A program made the translations under genes and the position numbers. Positions 47,756 through 60,000 of a DNA stretch of 64,000 nucleotides are shown one piece after another. How positions within the stretch are numbered: position 1 is the first letter of the stretch; every line of letters starts with the position of its first letter. The stretch covers positions 7,613,358 to 7,677,357 of the forward strand of contig JAJEKV010000052.1 of NCBI GenBank assembly GCA_021234155.1. The letters run 5' to 3'. This DNA comes from Isoetes taiwanensis. Lineage: Eukaryota; Streptophyta; Lycopodiopsida; Isoetales; Isoetaceae. Below the pieces are notes generated by a model. It was not told where the DNA came from. It worked only from the letters and a program-made list of their open reading frames with translations, and ran no database searches.

Positions 47756-48540
47756 ACATTAATGATCCCATTCCTTCTTCAATCGACTACATTGTGTGTT
47801 GGAAAAATGTTAGATCATCGACTACATTGTGTGTTGGAAAAATGTTAGATCATATCCTCCAACACAATAAGAGTCAACATAGGTGATCAACATTAGGTTC
47901 CTTTAAAAGCAATATACATTAGGTATCCCACAATATAACATTAATTATCCCATTCCTTCTTCAATCGACTACATTGTGTGTTGGAGAAATGCTAGATCAT
48001 ATCCTCCAACACAATAAGAGTCAAGATAGGTGATCAACATTAGGTTCCTTTAAAAGCAAGGTTACCTATACTAGCATGTAGACAATTGTAGAAAAGGTCT
48101 CTTATGATACCTTTGCGAGACACATGTTATTTATGAAGCTTCATTAGGCCAACATTAACGTAACACGACTAACACTATTAAAGCCTAGCTATGTTCATGG
48201 GACATCAAAAAGTTTATGATACTTTAAATCTAGACAACATAAAACAATTGTACATACTAAAGACTAGCAACGTTGCCTCATGGCACATGAAAAGTTATAA
48301 CACTTCAAAGCTAGACAATATAAGAACAACCGTTTTTTCTTTGTATGACATCCATAGAAAGATGTCAATGATGCAAAATTCGAGGTCTAGCAAAGAACTA
48401 AAAGTAAACAATACACATAAAGCACCCAGGAGTCCTTATCTCTGCTATTTCTCTTCTCATTCCTTCTCAACTGTAGCTAAGTATTGCAAGTATTGCAAAT
48501 ACAACAGTACTTATGCCCGGCAACGCCGAACACCGGTTAC
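47756..48540 (+). repeat. Repeat module C with internal duplication
   Basis: Inverted partner of 9400-10010. The edge is duplicated: CGACTACATTGTGTGTTGGA occurs three times (about 47785, 47818 and 47967) and AACATTAGGTTCCTTTAAAA twice. The inverted partner has this segment once, so the duplication arose on this side. Confidence 0.82.
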
Positions 48541-49080
48541 TAGTTTCCAATTATTTACCATTGAACACATTATACTTTAGCATGCACTTTAAAAGCGGTC
48601 TAATTGGTTGGTGTAATCAAGCGACAGATTTTGGTTTTGGCACTTGAGGCAACCTTGTTATTTGTTATGACTTTTCGGCCTCGGCTATAGCTAAAACTTC
48701 ATATTAATCACATGAGAGTTAGAAACGTTCTACTTTTGCATGCACTTTGAAGCCACATGCATCTAACATATGGCGTCCCAATCAAAATTGAGTTATTTCT
48801 TTGGCGTATTTCAATATCCCCTTAGGGCGTGGATTGCCATAGTCTAGATAGAAAAGAAGTTTGGCAACGTTCTTCAAAGGGGTGACCATGGCAATTCAAA
48901 CAAAAGAACCATCACAATCAGCGGTAAATGGTGGGAATATTCTAAAATATGCATATGTGCGAAAAAAGCATAAATTTCAAGGATCGGACGTTGGAAAAAA
49001 TTTATGCATATTTTGCAAAAAACATAAATTTCAAGGATCGGGCGCTGGAAAAAAATTTGGACCATTTCTCGATTTATGCG
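48541..49080 (+). repeat. Repeat module B, inverted partner
   Basis: Inverted partner of 8940-9400 and 13235-13760. Contains the doubled ATAAATTTCAAGGATCGG segment, matching the doubled segment of the 13.3-kb copy. Confidence 0.82.
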
Positions 49081-49239
49081 TGTCATCCTTGCCTTGGGGG
49101 GCCATCTAATCTTCTCTGTATCGTTCAATTTTATCGGATGTCCCGAAGGACATTAGAGTTTGCTAAATTGTGCCTTTTATATGCTTTCTCAATTAGAAAT
49201 GCATTCCAGTGGGATATAGTGTTTGGAGCCAGCCTCTCT

Positions 49240-49560
49240 TTAGGGTTTTCCATTTGTGGTCCGATGGATCAGTCTTTTTCTTCGTTCTTGTGCTGACGCG
49301 TCTGGGGATGCTTGTTCTTGGAGGACCTTATTAGAATTTTGTCGGATCCTTCCACTCCGTTGCTCATGCAAAGTGTTGTAAAGAGCTTGTCTCCGTTGCT
49401 CATGCTTAAGCTTCTCTGAAACATCACTCCATTGCGGCAGGCTAATAGCAGCCTTTCGATGCACTGTTTGCCCCTTAGACAGACGTGAGAATTGAACGGC
49501 TAATAGCAGACCATTCTTAGGGCTGCCATTACTAGTGTTGTCTTCCATTTCTGCCAGCAA
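49240..49560 (-). CDS. Unrecognised 106-residue frame
   Basis: A minus-strand frame rich in Q, R and S with a plausible hydrophilic exon character (SLPQWSDVSEKLKHEQRRQA, then EQASPDASAQERRKRL). It ends at a stop, with no partner copy in the window. It may be an exon of a host gene or of an uncharacterised transposon gene; an opposite-strand shadow cannot be excluded. No domain is recognised. Confidence 0.3.
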   Translation of the reverse strand: MLAEMEDNTSNGSPKNGLLLAVQFSRLSKGQTVHRKAAISLPQWSDVSEKLKHEQRRQALYNTLHEQRSGRIRQNSNKVLQEQASPDASAQERRKRLIHRTTNGKP

Positions 49561-49600
49561 TCAAAACCATCGTTTACTAGTGTTGTCTTCCATTTCTGCT
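49530..49600 (+). repeat. 43-bp tandem duplication
   Basis: ACTAGTGTTGTCTTCCATTT occurs at about 49531 and 49576. Confidence 0.85.
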
Positions 49601-50394
49601 GTCTATCAGGTCAGCTTTCTGGTTTTATCATCATAATGTAATTTAATTTAATTGATAGTTCTTCCAGCTTTCAGTACCTTAGATAAACGAGCACCCAACC
49701 CAACATTATCTTATATGTAATAATTTCTTATTAGAATGCTTTCGTGGAACTTACCTAACCTCCGCTGCTTTCCTCAGCAAGTTTACCAAGGGCAATATTT
49801 ATTGGAGATGGTTCCTCAGATTAATGTCTATAGAAAGCACCATTCGTGTTATCTCCACATAAAATGGTTTCTTTGTTAAAGGCCTCAGCGTAAGGAAGGA
49901 AGCCATGCCGTCTTTGCTTCTCTCTGCGCATCACTATTACACCTAAAGGGATATATGAGGTTATGTAATTTACAATCAGATGCTTAAACATTATATTTGA
50001 CAGGGTACCTTAGGCAAAATGCTGTCTGTGCTTCATCTGGTCAGTGCTCTTGTGTTTCATTTTGGTAAAGAAAACAAGGATACGCATTTGGAATAGGTAG
50101 TAATTCAGGCCAAAGGATATTTGTGGTATGGTCTCCATGGCCAAAGGTCTTTTAAATACCAGCTAGTATTCTTAAATGGCCTTTCTGTATGGGGAGGCAT
50201 ATACACATTCTGATGCTTTCGAGGCTTTTATTTTGTTTCAAGGTATAGAGCAGGCTGCCCAGATCAATGTATGTTTTACTTAGAAATGGAGAACTTGCTT
50301 TCAGAAGCTCGTGAAGTTTTTGAGAGGCTTCCTATATATTGACACTTCCACTGGCGGTAAAACTTCCATCCCTTCTGGCGAATGCAATTGGAGT

Positions 50395-50545
50395 GTGGCA
50401 CTGCAGATGCTCTCACACTGAAGATGGAATGATTTCTTTAGCATAATGGTCCTGCTTACTTTTTAGATGCGGTACTGCAGATGCTCTCACGCTGAAGCTG
50501 CAATGATTTCTTTAGCTAATGGTCCTGCTCTCTTTTTAGGTGCAC
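50395..50545 (+). repeat. Tandem duplication of about 74 bp
   Basis: ACTGCAGATGCTCTCAC occurs twice (about 50399 and 50473), each followed by GAATGATTTCTTTAG or its variant and by ATGGTCCTGCT. Confidence 0.88.
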
Positions 50546-50877
50546 TGTTAAAGGTCTTGCATTCCAAAGGTGACACCTAGATAATTGGTTTGAGCAGAAT
50601 GATATGCTTGCAAAAGGACTGAAGTAGAGCTAGAGCTAGGCGTAGTAAATTCTTGGGGTACAGGTCATGGCAGCTTATATGATTACAAGATACTTCAGAC
50701 ACTTTGCACCAGATGCCAAGTTAAAAGCAAGCAATGAAGGAACAAATGCAAGTAATCTGTTTTAGTGGTTGGAGCATCCCATACAATATATTGTGTTGTA
50801 AAATGTCCTTTTTATGAGAACAATTATGCTAAACAGTTATGCTTTCGGCACACATTTTCAGAAATGCCACACCTACC

Positions 50878-50932
50878 TTCTAGAGCCTAGTTGCACTCAA
50901 CCAACACCGAGGAAACAACATCTTTGAGCCAT
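50878..50932 (+). repeat. 55-bp direct repeat, copy 1
   Basis: CTTCTAGAGCCTAGTTGCAC and the next 35 bp recur at 51720-51774. Confidence 0.88.
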
Positions 50933-51089
50933 GTGGCCCTCCCCTTTATTTCCAAAATAGTAGTACAATAATTTTTACTTCTAATAATCCCTCATGCACA
51001 CCGGCCTTTTTGGGCATACAAAAGTGTCAAAAGTACCATAAAGGATTCAAAACTCAATAAGATCATAAAGATTCTGAGGCCTCAGTTGC

Positions 51090-51250
51090 TAATGTCAATA
51101 TGACCCAACATGCCAAGATTTCATAAAACTTCGCAAAGGCCGTTTGCCACATTCATCTTGAGCAAATCTAATGTCCAATATGACCCAACATGCCAAGATT
51201 CGCAAAAACTCGCAAAGGCCGTTTGCCACATCCATCTTGAGCAAATCTGC
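51090..51250 (+). repeat. Tandem duplication of about 80 bp
   Basis: AATATGACCCAACATGCCAA occurs at about 51097 and 51177, each followed by CGCAAAGGCCGTTTGCCACA. Confidence 0.9.
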
Positions 51251-51719
51251 AAAGGAACAAAGAAACCCTTGATACGAGGACCCCAATCTTGGCACAATGG
51301 CGCCACATCTACGGCACCACGAGGGGCCCACCACCATGGCGCAAGGGGCCCTCAACGCCCCCACTTAAATCCCAACATTCAAGACATAAGAGTTGCCCCA
51401 ACAACAATGCTCGGCATGAGAGTCTCCGACCCATTGTACAAGATACCATCGCATAAAGATCAAGAAGTCAAACAATGAGCCAATCAACATGAAAAACTAA
51501 GACATTGACTACAAAGAAAACTTCAATAATGCAAGGTTATAGCGAGGGCTAAAACTAAAGGGTGGAGGGAGGGTGGGAACAGCGACCCAAAGGGGAAGGC
51601 TCAAAGGCGGTGATGGCGAGAGGGATGCAACAAGGCTATAAATACTCCAAGGGGGACTCTCTCAACTAGCCTCAAGCCCGGATTCATCACTTGCTAATCT
51701 CAAAAGCATGATAAATCGC

Positions 51720-51774
51720 ACTTCTAGAGCCTAGTTGCACTCAACCAACACCGAGGAAACAACATCTTTGAAAA
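51720..51774 (+). repeat. 55-bp direct repeat, copy 2
   Basis: Second copy of 50878-50932, 842 bp downstream; the two might flank an old insertion or rearrangement. Confidence 0.88.
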
Positions 51775-53868
51775 TAGAGGTAGAAAAAGCGAGGAAACTA
51801 AATGTCTAAGATAATTAAAAGGGTACAATGTCACCACTCAAGAACCACAAAGGAAAAGAAAATGAAGCGGTGATGGGAGCAAGAGACGGGGCACATCAAA
51901 CTACCAAGATGACTAAAAGAATACTCGACACCTGCTAAGCTCTAAAAGCAACAACTCAAAACTTTCTTTGAAAAGAACCAATCCTAGAGCATCTCACAAA
52001 AATGAAATAAAAGTGCAAGGAAGGAACAACAAACCGAGAAAAGATCATGATCACGAGGAAAAAACTATAAAAAGGAGGAGAGGTGAACAAACACAACAAA
52101 GGAAAGCCAAGGGAGTAATACAAAACCTAATCAAAGGGAGCTAATAGAAGAGCTAGAAGGATAGCAAACAAGACAAGATTACAGCAACCAAAAACACAAC
52201 ATATCAAGGCATAAGGGCCAATGATGCAAATCTAGATTCTCTAAGGACATAAGCACCTAGAAAGCCCAACATATCTAGGCACAAGCGTTTGATTCAAATT
52301 TAAACTAAATCCACGGCATGGTCAACAAGCACTATAGCAACCCTCTACATCTAATTCCCCATCAAAACATAAGGCAATTGTTAAACCTCCTTGTCGACCC
52401 ATGAACTATAGCAAACTTTACAACTACTAATGTTGCACCTATAATATATAATAATCATGGATTAGTAATTTCGGATAAGCTCAACTAGATACATCCTACT
52501 CAATCAAATAATACTTAGAAACCCATCTGGCTACCACCAACTCAAGATGCTTGTAAAAGATACATTGTAAAACTTCCAAAAGTTGACATCTTGCCATCTA
52601 AACAACTATGAAACTTGCACAAGGATTAAAGTGTGATGTACAATGTAGAATACTTGCGTCAAGTAGATCCTCGAGATGGCTGTTAGGACTCCAAATGTTA
52701 TGAACTACTTGGAAAAAACATACTCCCATTTCAATAGAAACTACAAGACTATGCATTCTTGGTTGCGAGGTTATAACTAACCACTAGATCGAAGAAGCAA
52801 ATCAAACCCCACAAGAAAATGGGCAAACCACGCACATTGATAGTTGGAAAGAAAGTAGGAATAGAATGAAAAAGCAAATGTCTCCAATGGCATGATTAAT
52901 TGATGTCAACTTCGCATTGCAAATGGTGGGGACCCATAACCAGGCAAGGACAAATAAAGACGCATTACAACTCTAGGGGGGCTACGGTAAATACAACCTC
53001 AATGTTCGGGTTAGAGGATGTATTGCTAGCAAACAATCAAAATGAACCTGCCTTGACTATAACTCAAATAAGCGTATGCCTTCATAAACCACCAAGCCAG
53101 AACTCACCAAACCTAACTAAGCCACTAGAGTAGACATAATGCAACTAAGGGCACAAAGCTAGCAATTAGCAATCCACAACTTATCTGAGGGTTAAGCACC
53201 ACAAACTAAACTTGAGAACCTCGACAACAAGTTGCATGTCCAATCATATATCTCGAAACATTGCTAGAAGAAGCAACTACCCCAAACTAGCATGACAAGC
53301 TAACCAAATATCATGAAATTTTGAAATCCCAAGCGAGCGATATTGTGAAAAGATATTGAATGTGTATCAACGATCAAATACCAAATAGATGGTATAACTC
53401 TCACAAACTCTAAACTAGGAAATCAAACTCATTTGCCTTTTAATACAAATGATTATGAAAGGATTAGGGTCTTTTTTTAAAGATGCATATTGAAAGGCCT
53501 CTAAAGGCGAGGGTTGTCATGAGCCCATATAGTGACAAGCTAGCAGCTCAAACATTATAACAAACTCAAAAAAAGCGATGAACCGCGTCCATGAAAAGAA
53601 CAAGGAACTCTTAAGAGGGCAACAACTATTAGGAAGAAAAATGCACTAGCATAAAATAGCTAAATGGCTCTCTTTAGAAACCATCACAAAACAAAATTGA
53701 GCATGCACAAAATGCTTGAAATGACGAGCTAATCTAGAAAATACTTGATACATTAATGTAGACTTAAATGGGAACTATGAGCATAAGGTGGAAATCCAAG
53801 AAACTCAAATAGCACCACCCCTATGCCTAAAAATCAAGCAACCACAATCTTCTACAGCACAACTTAAA

Positions 53869-54174
53869 CCCCCTTAAACCCCCTTTGGTTTGGGTGCATA
53901 TTCACACAGGGGGGGACTCCGGGCATCGAGAGCTGTTGGATGAGCATATATGCCTTTTATTCCTCGATCTAGACTGTACATAGAGATCCTCGTTTGTGGG
54001 GTATGCCTGTACAAGTTTTGGTATGTTGTATAACACAATTTGTAAAATACTATAAGATTTAAGACAATGTACTTTATGGTGTTGATTTTGTACATGCGTA
54101 ACATGATTTTAGGGGCTCTCATGCCGGAGTCACCCATGTGAATATGCACCCAAACCAAAGGGGGTTTAAGGGGG
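53869..54174. mobile_element. Small terminal-inverted-repeat element (MITE)
   Basis: Terminal inverted repeats of about 60 bp: the left begins CCCCCTTAAACCCCCTTTGG and continues TTTGGGTGCATATTCACA; the right is its inverse, ending CCAAAGGGGGTTTAAGGGGG. The 306-bp unit has an AT-rich centre without coding capacity, as in a non-autonomous DNA transposon. The superfamily is uncertain: TTAA lies inside the repeats and no clear flanking duplication was found. Confidence 0.8.
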
Positions 54175-56477
54175 AATTTTATTTTTAAGTGTGGAATGCA
54201 ATGGTTTGTATTAATTAATGTTAATGGTAGTTATGTGTTGGTAGTTATACTAAAAAAAAATTTTGGCCCTTCGGGCCATAATAAAAGAAAACAAAACCAA
54301 ATAAATAAACAAGCAATTTATAACAATACAACATATACACAGTCCAACTCCCTTGAGTGAATATCTAGCATCTAAACCAAAAAGGTCATATAATCATTGT
54401 TTGTTATTATATATTGTTATATGTTTGTGAGATCTGTGAAGAACAAAAAGTTTAGAGCCTATAGAATATAAAAATCATAAAAACAATGCAAATGAAAACG
54501 TGTACACAAACTAGCATAAGGGGTTTTGATGGGATGAAATGGGAATTTCTAGCATAAAAGCGAGGGACAAATTAGTAGAAGCTGACCTCTTGGCTTACAT
54601 AATTAGTCCTCAATTGCCTCAATGTAACAAGCCTAGAAAGATCCTATAGGAGAGGCAACACCACTCACATACACGAGACAAACACAAAGATATCAATATT
54701 GATGGAACAGCAAAGATCACAATTTGGTCTACCCGAACTTGATAACTCCAGCATTCCCCTATTTAACTCTTCAGAGTGCGCATATATAGTTCTGTAAGAG
54801 AGAATAGAATGGACCATTTTTTATACAAAGGGCCTCCTACACTGCCTGACAGTTGAGATAGAATAAGACATTGGTTAAGCATAGACAAGGCGACTCCAAG
54901 GGCACAACAATAGTAGAATGCTCATTGGGAAGGTGAAATCCAATAACTCCTCTTCTTTCTCACATTGCCTAAACAAGCGCCCACGATAACTCAAACACGA
55001 AGCTCCCTGGCGGCTTTGGAGTAGTCACATTTTAGAATATGTAGGAACTTTGTTCATTTATCTAAAATGCCATACCATTGGCCAATATTCTAAAAAATCT
55101 CGGTAGATCCTCCGGCTTATATAGATTATTCAATAAAAAGCTGACATCTTCTAATTATAATCTTTGGTCTATCAGCGACCTTTGCAATATAAGCATTCCA
55201 TTCAGGTGCTAGGCTTGATGCACATCAGGCTTCTCATGCTAAAAATCCTCAAATCCATGTTATGAATTCAAGAAGCAACTTAAAGACACCAAACCAGTAC
55301 CTTAGCTTTGAACCCACAGCATCAAAAATTTCAGTTCTCAAGTATAAGATCTTAACTCAGCTAATAATACAACCAAACTCCACTCTGATGGTTGAAAATC
55401 CAAGGTGAAAGCCAAGTTAGTACCAAAGGTTACCCGGCAATAGGCTGCTAGCCCTTTAGGGGTAAGGTTTTTAATTCTGTGACGAGAATGCGGATATCGA
55501 GCAAAGGTCAGCCCTAAAGAGCGATGTTACGGATTTGGGACCTTGATGAAAGCCTTGTGAGCATCGAAATCTGTTATTGTGCTTGGGCGTAAAAATCCGG
55601 TTCACAAGCTTCATACTCGTATAAGCAAACAAACTATCCTAACATTTCTAAGCACGGGGCTTTACCCAAATGGATCGAGCAATAAAAGTCTTTATTTCAA
55701 ATAGGGTAGTATCATGTGAGAGAAAAGGCGAGGGTACACAGTCCGCTGCAATGAAACTGAATGACAAAACACACAAGCTCAAGCTTCGGGATTGCTGATA
55801 AATCGGATCGAGAAGAAATTCAAGCATTAAGTCCAGCAGATTCATTTGCATGTATATCGTAAGCTATCCCACAAAGTGCTCTGCTGCGAGCCTTTGCAAA
55901 CAAAAGCAGCCCGACAAAGGGGAAAAAGCGGGGGAGGAATCAAATGGGTCTACATCTACTCCTTTCTTCCCAATCGATGCTCTATGAGAATCACAAAGAG
56001 TGAAGGTAATAAAGAGGCGTATGATCTAAAAGAGCCCAAATTATTCCTGCTTGTTACTCGGTCATACCTTAGAACTGAACGAAACCTGAACCGATGTGGC
56101 CCTAACCTTTTCCTAGAATCCGGATTTTTAGCCGAGGACGAAAGAGCAATGCCCAGGTACACCCATTCTATCGGATTAGCTTTTATGCCCTGTGTTCTAC
56201 ACAGCCTAAGCATATTCACAGTGTAATCTTAGCATATTCACAGTGTAATCTTATCTTGCTAATCCCTGTTGTTGCAGATTTCCAAGCCCTGTTTCGTGCC
56301 CTAAAATGCTATCACGAGGCTTGCATGCTCAGCCCTAAAATAAAAAGAGGGTTTTTGTTGTGAGCCCTTGGATGTTGGACCATTGAAAAAAAAAAGTTAA
56401 ATCAACGACTAAGAAATGGTGCACTCTAGATGTACGCATTAGTACATCCATTCGAATACGCCATGAAATCTTAGGAA
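54175..56477. other. Unassigned DNA, no supported gene
   Basis: Holds overlapping frames on both strands around 55846-56226 that I cannot support as genes, a GC hairpin (GGCCCTTCGGGCC near 54266) and a doubled CATATTCACAGTGTAATCTT at about 56211-56253. Confidence 0.4.
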
Positions 56478-58365
56478 AACCTTTGTGAAAAGCGTACAAA
56501 AACACAAAGAAAACCCCCTGTTATTATGCTACATATTCAACTTTGCAATACAAACTACACTTACAAACCCAAAACATGCACCTCGAGACCTTGTACTCTA
56601 CTCGAGCAATATGAGACTTCCCTTGTACTCAAGCAACCTCAAACTCACGCTACCCGGCAACAACCCCGCTAAAACAAAACTCGCACCACAAACTAAGCAA
56701 CCCGTAAGAATTGATGTGAGTGAAAAATAAATCTCCTAAATAATCATGATAATCTCAACTTCAAAACTTGGCGGCATTCCCTAGAAATCTAATCTTCTAG
56801 ATAATCATGGTAATCTTCAAAAAATAGCAGTCTCTAGAAAACTAGAACACCTCAAACTTAACCCGGGACTTCCAAATTGTAACTAGCTCTAGAAGATGTA
56901 CAATATATAAATATAAAATGCTGCCAACCGTAGTTAATCAATCTCGGGTTCCAAACCCAATACCAAAATATCAAACAAAAGGCCGACCCAAAACTACATA
57001 TTTGAAAAGCAAAGAGGAGCAAACTCCACTCCACGGCTTAAAATGGGAAAGGTTGAAAAAGAGCAAGCGCCCCAAGTTGGAAAATACATTACAAATACCA
57101 ATCAAAACCCAAAGCGGAAAAGAGGTATCACTTCAATTTGTACAATGACCATACAATGTAGAACAAGGCCAATTCGATTGTAGAAAAGGGTCCACTATCG
57201 AAAGCTTCTTTGGTGACTAAACTAACTAAAATGTAGAACAAGGCCGGTTATGATTATGAATCGGTACTTGCTGCTTGAAAGCTATTTGGCGAATCAAACT
57301 TATCTGAGACCCTTGGTAAATCTAGGTGCAAGGCTAGCCATAAGCATACTCGTCACTGGCCCATCAACAATCCCTAGGCTGTGAAAGCTCTTAGCCAAAG
57401 TATACCATAAGCGGATAAACAAGTTCAAATAATATTGTTGAAATAATATTGGAACCAAATCAAACACATATGCAAATAGCAAATGCCTAAGAAATGTAGT
57501 ACAAGTAACCAACCAACTAATGAGAACCAACTCGAGCGTTTTAACAAAATGGACGAGTGGCCTATTCAAAATAAGAGGTTAAAAGTAGCGAATGCTTGAA
57601 TGATGCTTTAGAGAAAAGAGTGCGACTTCACATCAAGTGTATCAAATATATAATATGAACAACTCTAGACATGCAACAAATGAATCGACCCAGCATAAGG
57701 AATCTAATATGAAATTCAACATTAAAAGGGTCAACATAAGGACTCAAATATCAAATTCGGACAAGGGACTTACCCAGTGCACCAATTTGTAGAAGTAGGA
57801 AGTCGCAAACCAGCGGTAGGAGGTCGGTCAAAGAACCACAAACAATTCCAGCTCGCTCAAAGAAATGCATCCTAAAGCAATTTGCAATGCAGTCTTGGGC
57901 TTAACACCTACTCAAAGGCAAAGCCCGACTTAAATAGATCACGGATCATCGGGATATATAAAATAAAGGCTGCTGCACCTGCCTCCCAATGAACCAATAA
58001 TCTTACCAGAAGAAGCTTAGATAGAATCTCAACTCATAGAAAGGGGTGCAACTAGCAAACTTTGGTGGATATATGTTCAACCCCTACCATCTAAACATGA
58101 ATTTTCACCACCATAAAAAATGAAGCTAGGACAAACATAAATTTATATGCGTAGTGGTTGTAGTGTAGAGGAGCTAGGACTTAAAGAATAAGGAATGCAA
58201 TCTGAAGAGGAAATTTGCCGGAAGTCTTGCCAAAGCGCAACAAATGCTCCAAACTCTTACATTAAAGAAGGTAGCTTATTGGACCACAAAGGCGGTGAGA
58301 ACATAGGAATACTAAAATGCGTTTTGAAGGGCAAGGAAACAAAGTAAAAGATCAAGCCAATGCTT
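56478..58365. repeat. Repeat R, copy 2
   Basis: Direct copy of 18815-20685 over 1.9 kb with small differences. It keeps the minus-strand TATA-like segment (about 57952-57964) and the splice-donor-like GGTAAGT (about 57771-57777). Unlike copy 1, its left edge is not preceded by S, so R's left end is fixed by comparing the two copies at CTTTGTGAAA. Minus frame 57569-57300 is partly kept in copy 1 but has no recognisable domain. Confidence 0.82.
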
Positions 58366-59282
58366 GTTCCGCATTATCTTGGTGAATACTTGGACCTCAT
58401 TATCATGTTTTGACACGGACATGAGTCGATACAGATTACGTGTCCGTTGTGAAAGGATCTTGATCTTGGTGGAAGCAACTCCATCTTGACATCTCGTCTT
58501 TGTTAAATAGGCTGCTACTTTATGGGTCACACATGTAGCAGTGTTCCCTTCTTGTACATGTGGATGTATTGGCTCTGCCTCTCCCTTGTGTATTGTTGTG
58601 CTTGTCCTTCAAAAACATCCCGAGCGGTGCATATCGAGTCTAGTGAGATTGAGCAAGTTGCCCATTCTAGGGGGCAGTTTTTCTTGGGGGGCAGGAACTC
58701 CTTTTGTTTTTAAATTAGTCCTTTGTAATTCTTTGCTTAGATTACTTTTCCTAGAGTGGTGAAATCAAATCAAGTTTCTTGAATTTCTTTGCATTTTCTT
58801 TGCTTCTATGAGTCCAGCGGAAATAAATGCGGTTTCTTTCACTATATGATTTACCATGTAAAATTACATTAGTGCTTGATTGAGCATGATCGCGAGACTC
58901 TAATTACACACATCACAATGCGGATGCGGTTGGTGATGATGATGTAAATATTGCACAATATGTAGTCAAAGCGGCACAAGTACTTGGCTATTATGTTTCA
59001 CCACAAAGTTGGTGGGATATCATTATGGATCACTTGACATCTTCAAAATCTTGGATGCTTTCGGGTATGCATGTGGTTTCTCTGTTTTTGTTTTTGAAAG
59101 AAACCATTTTGAGAGGCTAGGTTAAATGTATCTATCCTAATAGGGAGGTAAGGGGCAAGGTATGTAAAAAGTTTTGAAAGTTCTTGCACGCTCACGAAAA
59201 TTGAACCGCATTATACTAATATTGTTTTATTTTTTAGTGGAAGTTTATAGCGGAGTTCTACAAGTGCGTATTTTATAGTGCC
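58366..59282 (+). repeat. Repeat S, copy after R, longest right side
   Basis: Direct match to 20686-21290 and then, beyond that copy's end, inverted match to 12380-12660 through the AGGGAGGTAAGGGGCAAGGT string. Ends just before the CACTA-like terminus. Non-coding. Confidence 0.82.
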
Positions 59283-59290
59283 GTCATTAC

Positions 59291-59810
59291 CACAACAAGA
59301 AAGGGGCATTTAAGCGGCGCCAATAGCGGCGTCTGCAGCGGCGATCAGCGACGACGGCGGCGTCGCCAGGACGTCGCCGCGGGCGTCGTTCTTGAACCAC
59401 GTCGCATGCGGCGTCGCGTCGCTATCTTGGCGTTGGCGGCGTCGCGCGGGCGTCAGCGGGCGTGACCTGCGGGCGTCGTCGCGGGGCGTCGCGTAACGCG
59501 TGACGCGTGAAAATATACCGTGGAATATACGTGGAATATACCGTGGAACATCGCAAAATCCAGCGTCGAAGTAAAGCCGTGTATCGTCGCATGCGGCGTG
59601 ACCGTGGAGCGACGCGTGGTATATACCGTGGTATATACCGTGGCATATACCGCGTGGAATATACCGCGTGCAATATACGCGTGCGTAAAAACCGCGTGTC
59701 GCGTCATGCGGCGTGACCGCGTGGAATTTTGCGATGGAAAATTGAAAATCGGCGTATAGAAAAGCCCGCGTGGCAAAAAAGTCCGCGTGGATCGTCGCAT
59801 GCGGCGTGTA
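59291..59810. mobile_element. CACTA-like terminus with CpG-rich subterminal repeats
   Basis: The string CACAACAAGAAAGGGGC at 59291 resembles the CACTACAAGAAA ends of plant CACTA (En/Spm) transposons with one change in the first five bases. It is followed by about 500 bp of very CpG-rich sequence with many GCGGCGTC and then GTGGAATATACC/GTGGTATATACC units, as in CACTA subterminal regions. It begins exactly where similarity to repeat S ends. The other terminus is not in the window. The transposase was not recognised. Confidence 0.55.
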
Positions 59811-60000
59811 GGAAAAAAAAAAAAAAAAATAAAAAATATTTATATAAAAATATAAATATAAAAATATTTTTAAATAATCACAAAAGTGTTTTTATATTCA
59901 TATTTTTAAATAGTCACAAAATTATTTTTATATTTATATTTTTAAATAATCACAAAAAGTGAATTGTATTTATATTTTTAAATAATCACAAAAGACTTCG
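59810..60000 (+). repeat. A run and AT-rich tandem repeat
   Basis: An A run of about 19 followed by four imperfect units ending TTTTTAAATAATCACAAAA, spaced about 35-45 bp. Short frames of K, N, I and F here are artefacts of this repeat. Confidence 0.88.

Larger units (their letters stand above)
50546..53868. other. Non-coding DNA with small repeats
   Basis: About 3.3 kb, A-rich on the + strand after 51.5 kb. No credible gene. It contains a 55-bp direct repeat and an 80-bp tandem duplication, listed separately. Long A-rich and C-poor strings with many short frames suggest intergenic or old transposon DNA. Confidence 0.45.

Noticed and set aside
54255-54275. GC hairpin GGCCCTTCGGGCC as a Helitron 3' end or terminator
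   Set aside because: No CTRR end follows and no Helitron start or Rep/helicase sequence is seen; a bacterial-type terminator makes no sense in this plant context.
59422-59800. Y/R-rich frames of 70-115 residues in the CpG-rich block
   Set aside because: Few stops are expected in such CpG-rich repeats; the RYIPRYI-like repeats simply translate the DNA repeats.
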